Below, in pieces: positions 37,601-46,075 of a stretch of DNA of 64,000 nt. The notes under the pieces are model-generated. The model searched no databases. It saw only the letters and a program-made list of their open reading frames with translations, and had not been told where the DNA came from. A program made the translations under genes and the position numbers. Numbering within the stretch: position 1 is the stretch's first letter; each line of letters opens with the position of its first letter. Origin of the DNA: Aquila chrysaetos chrysaetos (lineage: Eukaryota; Chordata; Aves; Accipitriformes; Accipitridae); the NCBI RefSeq assembly GCF_900496995.4, contig NC_044008.1, positions 8,441,276 through 8,505,275 on the forward strand, written 5' to 3'.

Positions 37601-40600
37601 AAAGAAATCCAAATGTAGTTCAATTCTCTTCAGATTAATTTAGTGACCACTATTTTCTGATAGAGTTGGAGCAGTGAAATATACTTGTAACTTTTCAGTG
37701 ATTTCATATAACAAAACCTGTTAAAACTACTCAAGCTACTAAATATAAACAAGGTAGCATGACCTTGTTAATAATAAGACTTACTCTTTAAGCTTTTCAA
37801 TTTCCTCAGGAGTATACCTAAGCAACAGGTAAATAAAAAGACATTATTTTAAACAGAAAGCATACAGCATAAATATTTTTGTTTTACTAACCACACAGTA
37901 CACATTTAGTTACAACAAGAGATTAAGGAATTTCAGTTCTAAGAACCAATCTGACTGAATGCTTCAAAAGAATGTGAAGAACAAATGTCATTTTCCACAC
38001 TAGTGCATTTCTAAGGTTATCTGGTCTAACATTCCTCTCATTTTCCAGCAAAATTCCTCATTCTTGGTCATCTTACTACTAAGAACAGAATTAAAATTTT
38101 GTGTATTAGTCTCAAAACCCAGCTATTTTTTCCTTCGTGTCTCAGTTCACAATCACCATAAGGCTGACTTTCCATTAAAAAAAAAAAAAAAATCAGCATT
38201 GAGATGGTATTTTTAATTTTCAACTACCTTTAAAATCTAACATCCTTTTCAGCACTTCTGGATGGCGCCATACCCACTGCTTTACAGATGGGCAAACTAA
38301 GGGCACAGGGATGAAGATCAATTAGCTCAAAGTCACAGTTCCAGAAGGAAACAACAACTCAGCAGATCCATGCTTGTGTCAGTCTTCTAATCATATCAGA
38401 ATTCTCTGCACCTTTGTTTTCTTTTTTTTTTTCTTTTTTTTTTTTTTTTTAAGTTGTGGATACCATCAACTTAACACAACAATTGTCAAGGTTGATCTAC
38501 GAAATCAGCAGATGTGACGTATGATTAGCAAAAGCTAGGTCTGTTTGGCTAGAACCTTCTCTCTCACATATAACATGTCAAACATTAAATATATGACCCT
38601 ACTCATAGCAATAAAACCATGCAGCATTAGAGGTTTTCATACTTTCCAACATGGTTTCTGTCATCATACATGCGAAGAACTCTTCTATAGACAGCAAAGA
38701 GAGGCCGATTCAGACCCCAAGCTATTGTCCTGTAGAAATCTTTTCTTTCATCTTTTGACATTTCAAATATAATTTCAGTGGCATCTTTTATTCCACGGGC
38801 CTAGAAGAAAGCATTTAAAAAAAAAACAAAACCAACCACAAACAAAACACCTTAGATAAAGTCTCCTAGAAATCGAGAAGCAGAACATTTAAGAACTAAA
38901 GCCTAGCATACTATTATGCAACTTTCTATGTATCTCAAATACTACTGTCCAAAAGTTAAACTGAGTATTTATGAATTAGCTACTTCAAATACAAACCCTT
39001 GAACACTAGGGGGGCGGTTTGTTGGTGGTTTGTTTTTTTTTTTGTTTTGTTTTTTACACCAGAGTCCAGGTAGACATGGAAGCTCTAACTTTCATCCACA
39101 TTAAAAAAAAAATCTGCCCAAATGTATATTTAAGATCAAAAATTGAACTGTCATTTAGAACATCATGGAAAATACACCGTAGTGGAATTAGCCCGGGGTC
39201 ATAAAAGGGAAAGTTGTCAAACAGTGCTATATCAATTTATTACATAGTTTTAGATATTCCTTATCTGAAAGCATTTTTTTTCAATTAAACTACTCTTCTT
39301 GTTCTGATGGAAACTCGAAGTAAATTCAATACAAAAACACTAGAGTTAAGTATAAAAGGAAAGTTTTAGTTTAACTTCAGCTTAAACTAAAAATCACTGT
39401 ATTTCAATTATTCGAAGCAGTACAAGAAAGCAGATAAATGGGAAAATAATGAATCCAACAAGTTATCAGTAACTCAAAAAAGTTATTTAGCTAGCTTAAA
39501 AAAGCTTCTCTAGATTTAAAAATTAATATTACCTATGAATGATTTTGTGGCAGACATCCTAATACACATGTGGGCAAGCACACTTTCTACAACTAATACC
39601 GAGGATTTTTATACCAATGAAGACTAAATTCAGGGCTTTTTTTGATCCACAAATGAAGGATTCTGAACCTGTAGTACCCAGGCTATATATTCTCAGCTGT
39701 AAGGGCTCAGCTCAAAAATTCTCAGCTGTAAGCCTACCGCAAATATGACTTATGGGCAATTGTCACTCTCAGCATGTTAACTGCATGCCTATTTTTACAC
39801 TGAACTCTGACACCGATATATTAAGGGGAAGAAAGCAGATACAGGCATCCTGTCAGCATAGTAAACAAACACAGATATGGCATCAAAGAAGTCTGGAAGT
39901 TGTATTCAATGCTTTGTAAGGAAAATTATCTCTACTCTGATTGCCATTTTTTTCGTCCGCCTTCATCAAAGGTTTCATGAGTGATGCATATTCAGAGAAA
40001 GAGATTAAGCCAATTGAGCATCCTGACATGAAATTTTAAAATGGGTTATATTCAGTACACAAATTAAAAGCAATGTTATGTTCAGTAGTCTTAAATCCTG
40101 TGTATGGATACAATTTTCTCATGTATTTCAAATGAGTAATGACCACTTCTACTACAAACTGATCAGAATCACTTATTGCCTATTCTGGGAAGTACTAAAG
40201 AAAGTTGGTTTCTAGCAGGAGCTGCCTCACCACGCCAACTAGCAGATAACATACTCCAACACATACCTTTAAATAACGCTCAATGTTACTCATCAAAATG
40301 TCAATTTCTTCCTTTGACCACATCCCTTGCTTCCACTTATGGCCTGAAAATAGAAATGACAAACTAATTACTGAAGTGAAAGTCAGCAAAACAACAAGAA
40401 CAGAAATATCAGAAAACACAACCCTCACTACTGCAATGAACAACGAAAAGAGTAATTTTAGCTACTTTAACTAGAATTAATTTTAAACAGATGTTATTTC
40501 AGAACTGATAAACAATCCCTAGTAACCGTCCACTAATGTTTAAATAATGTGTCAGACCCCTCTTCAAAAACATGCATTTCTTCAAAACAGAACAGCCACA

Positions 40601-43600
40601 CTTTCAGGCTATCTCTTCAGCCATAAGTAGAAAATTTCTGTCTTTAAACTGACAGCTGAAATTTCCACGCACGCAAATGATTCCAGAAGCTGGGACTTAA
40701 GATGTGACTCATAATACTACTTGAGGAATTGGCAACAACGTGGGGTTCTCTTATATGCCTTATCACTTCCCAACATGTGAGTAGTGCTACCTACTGAGAG
40801 TGCTTTTCACAGATGTAAATCTCTACCTAGTCTGTTTTGACAAGCTGGTCCCTATCTCTCTCCTTTTGCATTGAGAATAACGCCCAGTGGTCAACAGTCA
40901 AGACTGATGGCGAGTGTTTTACTCCCAAATAAAAGTGGTAAACCAATAGAAACAAACATTATGCTTTGTCTCTGTCTATGCCCTTAGTAACTACAATGCC
41001 AGCTAAGCTTTAAAAGCAAACCCAATCAACTTTATTCAGAGAGAAAATTTCAAACCTGAGGTCTATCAATAAAACATTAAAATGTTTCTACCCTAAATTT
41101 ATATATATATTCCTCTTTTTTCCCCTCATGCTCATACCATACTTAATATTAACAATTGCTTATAATTAAGATTATGCTGGTGACCCAGTTTACATACTGG
41201 TGTGTGCTGGCTATCTGCCCATCTCTTCTCAGAAAAATCAGGGTACTTCCTTCTCAGCCTGCTAATTACCAGAGCTGAGGCAGAACACACCAAAGAGACT
41301 GTTTACTCAAATCCAATTATAATGAAAAGTACAGGCATTATTACTAACTCTGTTGGAACTGATGAGAGAAAACTCTTCCCTTGTGCCTGATGGCTTCAAT
41401 CTCTTCTTCCAAAGCTACAGAGACATACCAACAATCTTACTACTGTAGCTGTGATTCACACCTCTATCCAAGCATCTGAACTGACTTAAAGGGACACTGC
41501 TACTCTTTACCGGCAATAACCTTTAATACCCAACTATTTTAGGAAAGGAAATATATTTTGCACTTCACATGTTTGCATATTCAGTGCCAAGATTATTATA
41601 ACCTGCCCACAGGTCATAAAAGAAATCATTATCAGGTGGAGACTGTCAGGCAACACACATCAAATTCTTAGCTACTGTAAAAGGAGATACATATAGTTAT
41701 TCCTCCACAGCTGATCTCTGTAACAAAACATGGAGACCCCAAGAAAAGTTCAGCTAGTATGGATTCTCAAATATTTTTCTTGGCATATTTCACTGGAAAT
41801 ATCTTCCTCAAATTATTAATCTCTTAATTAGAATCATCAGATTTAGTGCCCTCATTCATTCGCAACTGTAAATGCCACTGTTGCTCAGTTGATACGCCTG
41901 TGAGACAGCTACAAATGCAGTAAGTTTCTAATATATTTAACAAGACACACATCAAACATGAGGCCACCAAGTCACATGAAAACAGTCATTTATCTCTCTG
42001 CCAAATCACCAGTACATATTCCTCCAGTCACAGCTGAGAATGTGCGGCTCCCAACCCAAGTCCTTTACCACTGGCTACTGAAAAGATCATAACCTCTGTG
42101 CTTCCTCTCACCCTAGAGCACAGGAACTGTAGCAACATGATTTCTCACTATTTCTACCCAGCTGCCTTCAGTGCTGTGATACAAAGGGACCTCTTTGCTA
42201 TCCCATCCCTGCCCCACTCATTGGACTGAATACTGAAGAGCTTTGAAGCCCTATAAATCTAATAAATAAGGACAGAGAAAATGGGGAGAAATTACTTACT
42301 GGCTATTAGAAGCAACTGTTAGTGCACACTTGGGACCACTGAGTGGTCATTGACATAGTTGCTCAGCTCCCTTTCTCTGAATTTTCCGTATCCAACACCC
42401 AGCTTCTACATGCCTCACCCACATTTTTTCACTGACTCAGCAGTATACTCAGCTCTCTGGAGTAGAACTCACTGGGCAAGAGATCATTTGCTTCTGTGAG
42501 AGAAAACCATTACTTTCTTTCCTAAAGTTCTCTAGTAAAAAAGGGAGTTGCTCTGGACTGACTGAAAAAGATTTAATTTTTTTTTCCCTAGAAAGACATA
42601 AAGTCAGGGTAAGAAAAACAGTAGAGAGACTGAGGAAACTGGAGAGCCAACATGTCTTCATTTGATGCTAAGTTGTTTCTCTAGGTTTAGAAAGGCACTT
42701 CCCTGGGGAGGGGGCGGAAATAAAGCTCTAAAGTTCAGCAGCTACTACATGATTATGCAGATACATATTGAAAAGGAGGAATGCCAATGGATTGGTAGTT
42801 TTAGGAGTAGCGGTGACTATTTCGGTAGATCCTGGTCTGCATGATCCCTCTACTTCTGAAGCAACTCCATTCCAGAAACTGTTTAAGATGAATCACAACA
42901 TAGTAGCCAGACCAGTAAGTCCTGCTTGGAGGAAGATGTATTCACCTGAACACAGATTAATTTTTTTCCTGGTGTAGCCCCCTCTGACTGCAGCTTCCCA
43001 TCTCCTAACCAGGTAGAAGTGCAAACAGAGCAAACGCAACTGTCTGCCCCATCTGTGCTGACACACATTATCTACAGCAGTTCTCTACCACAGCCACTAG
43101 AATCACTGTCACCACTGCAAGCATGGCCCCTCTTCCTCTCCAAGTTTATCCGGAGTTCCAACTTTCTTCTTGCATACAAAGTGCAAGAGGGCCAGTGAAG
43201 ACTTAATGCATTAGATGTCTCAGCTTTTTTAGAATCAGTCTTCTCAAATATCTTCACTAAAAAAGCCAGACCAGAGATTGCTTCATGCAACCTGCGAAAC
43301 GTTCTGAAACATTTGGAATAGCTTACACCTTTTTACAGCATGGAGAATTGCATTTGAAATATCCTACCTTTATTTGTTAGAGAATCCTTATCCTCTTTAG
43401 TTGTGAACCAGGCTTGACTAACAGCTGACACTTCTTCATTGCCCATTGGGGAGATTTCATCCAGCTGTTCATTCTGAAGAATCTTGAAAAGACCAATATG
43501 AAATCATCCAGTAAGATCTTCAGTTCTTTCTAGCACCTTGCATTTAACACGGAGGCATAACTTGAAGGAAAATGAAACCAGCACATCTAGTTACCTTGCT

Positions 43601-46067
43601 GACTGCTCAGAAAGTGACACTTTTTAGATATGGCATTAAAAGTATATTCACCTTTCTTAAAACACCTGAGTAAGATTTAGCATCTTAACACATATGTGAT
43701 ATGAGAATTAATTAGATAACATTCCTCATGCTGTTTAATGTAGAGTGAATATGAAGAGTCTCACTGGCTTTGGTGGAAAGACGACTATGTCCAGCATCTC
43801 CAATTGACACCTTTTAAACATGGTACACCCACAAGGAAAACTGTATGTAACTGTTAGGACTGGTGACAAGACAAAGCGTATTTAGGCCTGTTATAAAGCT
43901 GACTTCATAATCAAAGAATGACAGAAATAACAGATAAACTTGTCTTCTATGCAGATCACCACAGAGCAAGTAATTATCAGTGGGGGGTTACATCTATTAC
44001 TGTTTACTGTATTGCTCTTTGGGCAGTAAGTTACGCTACAAATAACCTCTTTCATATATAAAATGATTCAATTGCACTTCTACAGAACAACACTTTACAA
44101 ACAAGATCTGTGCTCAAATACATTCATTTCATGCTAAAAATAATCTTATTAATTTAATAAGCCCCTTCTGCTATTTGTTTCCTTTTTCATTTCAATTAAA
44201 AAAAAAAAAAAGTACATCAGAAAGGTCAAATTTGAAGTTTTACTGTACCTGAATCTGAGTAACAGTTCCTTCATTAATCTCATCTTCAGCTACCTCAGTG
44301 GTAGCAGTCATGGTCACCTCAAAGCTCTGATCATTTTCTGAAACTTCAGAATGTACAAGTTAGTTGTATACCTTACCCCTGTAACATTTTTTATGCAGGC
44401 TACAGGTTTTATAAATTGTTACCTTTGCACTGAAAATTTTAAAGAGGCCTTATTTGGTATTTACTTGTTGACTGAGTAAAATCATCAAAATGATTATCGA
44501 CTGTTCCTCTTCATAAAATTTAAATAGGGGTTTTGAAACCTTCAGTTTTACACTTGACTGTAACTAAGACCTCATGTGAAACAAATAAATAAAAAGTGTT
44601 TGATCTGGTGCAAACACTTGGCACTGTATTAATGCTTCCTTTCCAGCCCTATCTTCAGTATTATCCAATTACTAAAGTACAACGTTCAAATCTTTTGGCT
44701 GTATTCTTTTTCCCCAGTTTTCCTTCAACTTCAACATGATAATGTGTTTACTTCTAAGGAGTTTCTACTAAATTCCACCAAATAAACAGCTAGTCTAGGT
44801 ATTGTAAATCGGTATTTTAACTTCCTAGATCTGGTTTTTCCTCCCTTTGGGAGATTATATTGAACTATCTAATACTCAATCAACTCCCTTAAGACCAATT
44901 CAGCACGCAGCCTACCTTTTGTACAACAATCTCTACCTTAAAAAGACCACACATCTCAGTATTACAAAACACGGCAATACTAACTATACTGTTTGATCAT
45001 TAGAAAAACCTAATTGCTCTTTGCAAGAGGAGAGCATCTAGTTCATTGTTCATTCACTTATCCTTCAACTTATTCAATGCACCTGTGCCTGCAGTCCTCC
45101 ATCTGTAAGGCAGGTTTATTTTGCCAGTACTGTATAGATAACAATTGCTGCAAAACCATCCAAGGCTCTGAGAAGTAAAGATGATACCCAAGTATATTAA
45201 TAAAATTTGAAAATAAAACATGCAAAATATTGTACTGTGATCCAGAGTCCACTTTTAACCTTTACCAACAGAAACATTTGCTACAAGAGTACATAAACTT
45301 AAAACAACTTACTTGGAACTGCAACAACAGAAATGCATGGAGTGGAATCATCAAGGCTTTGATCATCCTCTGATAAGCAAAGCCTCTTGTGCGGAGGAGG
45401 TTCAGTGCTGTCTTCAGAATCTACTTCATCAGCTTCTAACAACAAAAAGATGCGCAGGTTACTTTCTATCAATGAAGCGGAGCTTTGGACCAAGTTCTGT
45501 TAACAAAGTGGACCAAAACAAAAGGGAGAGGCAAACGTGATAGGTTGGTTTGGTGCTTTACTACTGCCCAGGAACTTGGTCTAAGTTATGGGCAGTAACA
45601 GTTCACATGCCGCCTTCAACACACATTTTCTGTGAGATTTTCTTTGTAAATTCCATCCACAGTCCATTACACACAAACAAACCCCTTAAGTCTACAGAAA
45701 TTCGGGTACATGCTTGGTTCTAAGAACCCATTTCCACTGAAATAAATCAGAACAGCTATATCCTTGTTGGACACATACATAAAAAAATTTTGTGATTTAC
45801 ACCTAGTTTGACATTTAATCCGTCTTTAAACTGAAACAGAACAAATTGCAGCACAGTAGGCTGAATCCAAGTAGCTCTCAGAACTGGGGGCAGGGAAGTA
45901 TGATGGTTGGATCAATGAAAAAAGAAGAAAAAAATTACTATGCAATACAATTCTATACCATTTTGAGGGCAATGAAGTATAAGGTTCCCTTCAGTGTCCT
46001 GAGTCAGTGTCACAGAGTTCACGGTTTCTACTGTCACTGTGTCAGACTCTTCTTCAACTGTGCTCAT
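23612..46067 (-). CDS. DMTF1: DMTF1, cyclin D-binding Myb-like transcription factor 1 (16 coding exons)
   Basis: Assembled from 16 exons on the - strand, giving 769 residues against 760 in human. All reading frames join without a shift. It starts MSTVEEESDTVTVE and ends DSEDSKDVEDLVSCH. The central Myb/SANT-like region spans about residues 148-392: HKWKQGMWSKEEID (149 on), YTPEEIEKLKEL (227 on) with GNDWATIGAALGRS, KWTEKEEKRLAEVV (275 on) with WAAVAERVGTRSEKQCRSKW, and W339-TKEDEINLIL with WLRSKWWTIKRQI. The tryptophans and the recognition-helix basic residues are present. The flanks are acidic and Ser/Thr-rich, as expected for transactivation regions. In mammals this nuclear protein binds CCCG(G/T)ATGT sites, activates the ARF promoter and is modulated by D-type cyclins. 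That role is family knowledge, not shown here. Confidence 0.96.
23722..24536 (-). other. DMTF1: DMTF1 intron between coding exons 15 and 16
   Basis: An 815-bp intron. It holds a perfect 10-bp inverted repeat (24,145-24,174, loop 10 nt). No transposon was recognised. Confidence 0.85.
24145..24174. repeat. Perfect 10-bp hairpin in a DMTF1 intron
   Basis: AGAGGCATCA (24,145-24,154) and TGATGCCTCT (24,165-24,174) are exact inverted copies around a 10-nt loop. It is too short for a microRNA precursor on its own. Confidence 0.75.
24537..24684 (-). CDS. DMTF1: DMTF1 coding exon 15
   Basis: Residues 685-733, DLGSPTIEEQVDQPTIDDE through LPLTTLT. It is an acidic, Ser/Thr-rich C-terminal region. The acceptor is TTGTTCAG| and the donor ACAG|GTACAA. 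Human has GLESPTIEEQVDQTIDDE; the extra proline here accounts for part of the length difference. Confidence 0.95.
24685..27469 (-). other. DMTF1: DMTF1 intron between coding exons 14 and 15
   Basis: A 2,785-bp intron with ordinary A/T-rich sequence. Open frames here (for example 25,025-25,438 +) have no recognisable domain or splice context. Nothing notable was seen. Confidence 0.85.
27470..27856 (-). CDS. DMTF1: DMTF1 coding exon 14 (largest)
   Basis: A 387-bp, phase 0 exon for residues 556-684, PEHLLNTSDNVTVQCHTPS through STYVTE. It forms most of the acidic C-terminal transactivation region, dense in Asp, Glu, Ser and Thr, and contains VMVRTEEEISD, which is conserved with human. It is less conserved elsewhere (for example KLGDEEQAAYNEDD), with several small insertions and deletions expected relative to mammals. 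The acceptor is GCTTACAG| and the donor GAG|GTACGG. Confidence 0.95.
27857..28612 (-). other. DMTF1: DMTF1 intron between coding exons 13 and 14
   Basis: A 756-bp intron containing a run of 24 A on the + strand (28,440-28,463), which is U24 in the transcript. No transposon body was recognised beside it. Confidence 0.85.
28613..28774 (-). CDS. DMTF1: DMTF1 coding exon 13
   Basis: A 162-bp, phase 0 exon for residues 502-555, SFHLQPTGTPGTYLLQTSS through IIVHALS. It carries an alanine run coded by five successive GCT codons (TLTAAAAAPAS), against three alanines in human as remembered. The acceptor is TTTTGTAG| and the donor TCG|GTATGT. Confidence 0.95.
28775..29447 (-). other. DMTF1: DMTF1 intron between coding exons 12 and 13
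   Basis: A 673-bp intron; nothing notable was seen. Confidence 0.85.
29448..29533 (-). CDS. DMTF1: DMTF1 coding exon 12
   Basis: Residues 473 (split) to 501, STDSPAATVDSETITLNSG through FEILP. It is Thr/Ser-rich and strongly conserved with human. The acceptor is CTTTTGCAG| and the donor CCA|GTAAGT. Confidence 0.95.
29534..31946 (-). other. DMTF1: DMTF1 intron between coding exons 11 and 12
   Basis: A 2,413-bp A/T-rich intron with a T run near 29,938-29,952. No transposon or extra exon was recognised. Confidence 0.85.
31947..32162 (-). CDS. DMTF1: DMTF1 coding exon 11
   Basis: Residues 401 (split) to 472, LIKGLKQLHENQKNNPGHQ through QIPVQITHV. It lies directly after the last SANT-like repeat and holds the conserved VQHVQIRVARLE segment. 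The acceptor is TTTCTCTCAG| and the donor GTCT|GTAAGT. Confidence 0.95.
32163..33660 (-). other. DMTF1: DMTF1 intron between coding exons 10 and 11
   Basis: A 1,498-bp intron with a short A run (about 32,396-32,409). Nothing else was recognised. Confidence 0.85.
33661..33812 (-). CDS. DMTF1: DMTF1 coding exon 10
   Basis: Residues 350 (split) to 400, IAELEVSDENDINWDLLAEG through NHKDVSFP. It encodes the second half of the last SANT/Myb-like repeat, including the tryptophan-rich WLRSKWWTIKRQI helix. The acceptor is TTCTGCCAG| and the donor CCTG|GTAATG. Confidence 0.95.
34005..34250 (-). mobile_element. Ancient CR1/L3-like LINE 3' remnant, antisense
   Basis: GATGATCCAGTCCATCTCC at 34,027-34,045 is followed by TTGCCATGCAGG. 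About 150 bp later come TCTGAACTTTCACTTAATT and an ATTTCATGTTATGATATTT-type end. This order matches the reverse complement of old amniote CR1/L3 3' regions ('gatcatctagtccatctcc ... ttgcaggg ... tctgaactttcccttt ... aatttcatcccattacttctg'). The copy is heavily diverged and therefore old. It lies in the same transcriptional sense as DMTF1. Confidence 0.65.
34603..34652. repeat. A27 run with A/G-rich continuation
   Basis: 27 consecutive A (34,603-34,629), then GAAAAAAGG-like units to about 34,652. In the DMTF1 transcript this is a U/C-rich tract deep inside an intron. It may be a retroposon tail, but no element body was recognised. Confidence 0.85.
35080..35290 (+). mobile_element. Possible LTR-like remnant with poly(A) signal
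   Basis: A G/C-richer island within an A/T-rich intron ending TTTTCTGTGGAATAAAGAAG, with AATAAA at 35,259-35,264 followed by GACTTCAGTCTCCAGGG. That layout resembles the R/U5 end of a retroviral LTR on the + strand. No primer-binding site, target duplication or coding part was found, so it could also be a fragment of another retroposed sequence. Confidence 0.3.
35502..35730 (-). CDS. DMTF1: DMTF1 coding exon 9 (Myb repeat core)
   Basis: A 229-bp exon for residues 274 (split) to 349. It encodes the KWTEKEEKRLAEVV helix, the linker HELTSTEPGDIVTQGV, the recognition helix (SEKQCRSKWLNYLNW) and the start of the next repeat (TEWTKEDEINLIL). It is essentially identical to human apart from E279K-type changes. 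The acceptor is CTCTTTCAG| and the donor TGAG|GTTTGT, a weaker donor (GTTTGT rather than GTAAGT). Confidence 0.96.
35731..36537 (-). other. DMTF1: DMTF1 intron between coding exons 8 and 9
   Basis: An 807-bp intron whose main feature is the two-copy 58-bp tandem duplication at 36,142-36,257. Confidence 0.85.
36142..36257. repeat. Two-copy tandem duplication, period 58 bp
   Basis: ACTTTACTCCTAAAG starts at 36,142 and again at 36,200. Each unit continues through CACCTGTCTCTTAATT, AAATATACAG and GTATGTTTA, with about five substitutions between copies. It is a local segmental duplication about 300 bp from an exon. Confidence 0.9.
36538..36647 (-). CDS. DMTF1: DMTF1 coding exon 8
   Basis: Residues 237 (split) to 273, LRIKHGNDWATIGAALGRS through LMKDTCNT. 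It is the second half of a Myb-like repeat with the GNDWATIGAALGRS turn and the recognition-helix residues VKDRCRLM. The acceptor is TCTATTTAG| and the donor ACAG|GTGAGG. Confidence 0.95.
36648..37784 (-). other. DMTF1: DMTF1 intron between coding exons 7 and 8
   Basis: A 1,137-bp intron; nothing notable was seen. Confidence 0.85.
37785..37817 (-). CDS. DMTF1: DMTF1 coding exon 7 (33-bp microexon)
   Basis: Only 33 bp. It encodes the tail of K226, then YTPEEIEKLK (227-236) and the first two bases of E237, the first helix of a Myb-like repeat. The acceptor is TTGCTTAG| and the donor AAGA|GTAAGT. Its length is a multiple of three, so skipping would preserve frame but remove helix 1. Confidence 0.94.
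37818..38642 (-). other. DMTF1: DMTF1 intron between coding exons 6 and 7
   Basis: An 825-bp intron containing an A16 run (38,177-38,192), a MIR-like SINE core (about 38,272-38,345) and a T-rich tract (38,417-38,450). Confidence 0.8.
38272..38345 (-). mobile_element. MIR-like ancient SINE fragment, antisense
   Basis: CTGCTTTACAGATGGGCAAAC, then TAAGGGCACAGGGATGA and AGCTCAAAGTCACAG, follows the reverse complement of the MIR/CORE-SINE middle region ('tttacagatgaggaaactgaggcacagagag...gcccaaggtcacacag'). It is short and diverged, fitting an amniote-old insertion. The call is by eye only. Confidence 0.6.
38643..38800 (-). CDS. DMTF1: DMTF1 coding exon 6
   Basis: Residues 174-225 plus two bases of K226: ARGIKDATEIIFEMSKDER through YDDRNHVG. 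It is almost identical to human, and this DMTF1-specific stretch between Myb-like segments is a good family marker. The acceptor is TTTCTTCTAG| and the donor GGAAA|GTATGA. Confidence 0.95.
38801..40266 (-). other. DMTF1: DMTF1 intron between coding exons 5 and 6
   Basis: A 1,466-bp A/T-rich intron. TTCTCAGCTGTAAG occurs twice about 30 bp apart (near 39,690 and 39,719). Nothing else was recognised. Confidence 0.8.
40267..40343 (-). CDS. DMTF1: DMTF1 coding exon 5
   Basis: Residues 148 (split) to 173, HKWKQGMWSKEEIDILMSN through ERYLK, the start of the DNA-binding region with W151 and W156. The acceptor is TATTTTCAG| and the donor AAAG|GTATGT. Confidence 0.95.
40344..43367 (-). other. DMTF1: DMTF1 intron between coding exons 4 and 5
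   Basis: A 3,024-bp intron. Short open frames here (for example 42,662-42,977 +, 43,072-43,290 -) have no recognisable domain. No repeat family was recognised. Confidence 0.8.
43368..43482 (-). CDS. DMTF1: DMTF1 coding exon 4
   Basis: Residues 110-147, ILQNEQLDEISPMGNEEVS through KDSLTNK, an acidic lead-in to the Myb region. The acceptor is TTTTCAAG|, unusual in having AAG rather than CAG or TAG. The donor is AAAG|GTAGGA. Confidence 0.94.
43483..44248 (-). other. DMTF1: DMTF1 intron between coding exons 3 and 4
   Basis: A 766-bp intron with a short A run (about 44,199-44,211). Nothing else was recognised. Confidence 0.85.
44249..44343 (-). CDS. DMTF1: DMTF1 coding exon 3 (tandem acceptors)
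   Basis: Residues 78 (split) to 109, ISENDQSFEVTMTATTEV through GTVTQIQ. Two AG acceptors lie six bases apart: CTGAAG|TTTCAG|AAAATG. The upstream one reproduces the human-like PxSENDQ reading. The downstream one (first base 44,337) would remove two residues in frame. The donor is CAG|GTACAG. Confidence 0.9.
44344..45312 (-). other. DMTF1: DMTF1 intron between coding exons 2 and 3
   Basis: A 969-bp intron; nothing notable was seen. Confidence 0.85.
45313..45435 (-). CDS. DMTF1: DMTF1 coding exon 2
   Basis: Residues 37 (split) to 77, ADEVDSEDSTEPPPHKRLC through VVAVP. It contains the PPPHKRLCL basic patch, a plausible nuclear-localisation element, flanked by acidic runs. The acceptor is TTGTTGTTAG| and the donor CCAA|GTAAGT. 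Confidence 0.94.
45436..45958 (-). other. DMTF1: DMTF1 intron between coding exons 1 and 2
   Basis: A 523-bp intron beginning with the weak donor GTATAG; nothing else of note. Confidence 0.85.
45959..46067 (-). CDS. DMTF1: DMTF1 coding exon 1 with start codon
   Basis: Encodes MSTVEEESDTVTVETVNSV through HCPQN (1-36) plus one base of E37. The ATG is at 46,067-46,065. The exon begins at 46,075 (acceptor CTCTTTCAG|GTTTGAGT), leaving only eight untranslated bases before the ATG, so there must be at least one non-coding exon upstream. The donor is a weak AATG|GTATAG. The sequence is nearly identical to the human N-terminus. Confidence 0.95.
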
Positions 46068-46075
46068 ACTCAAAC

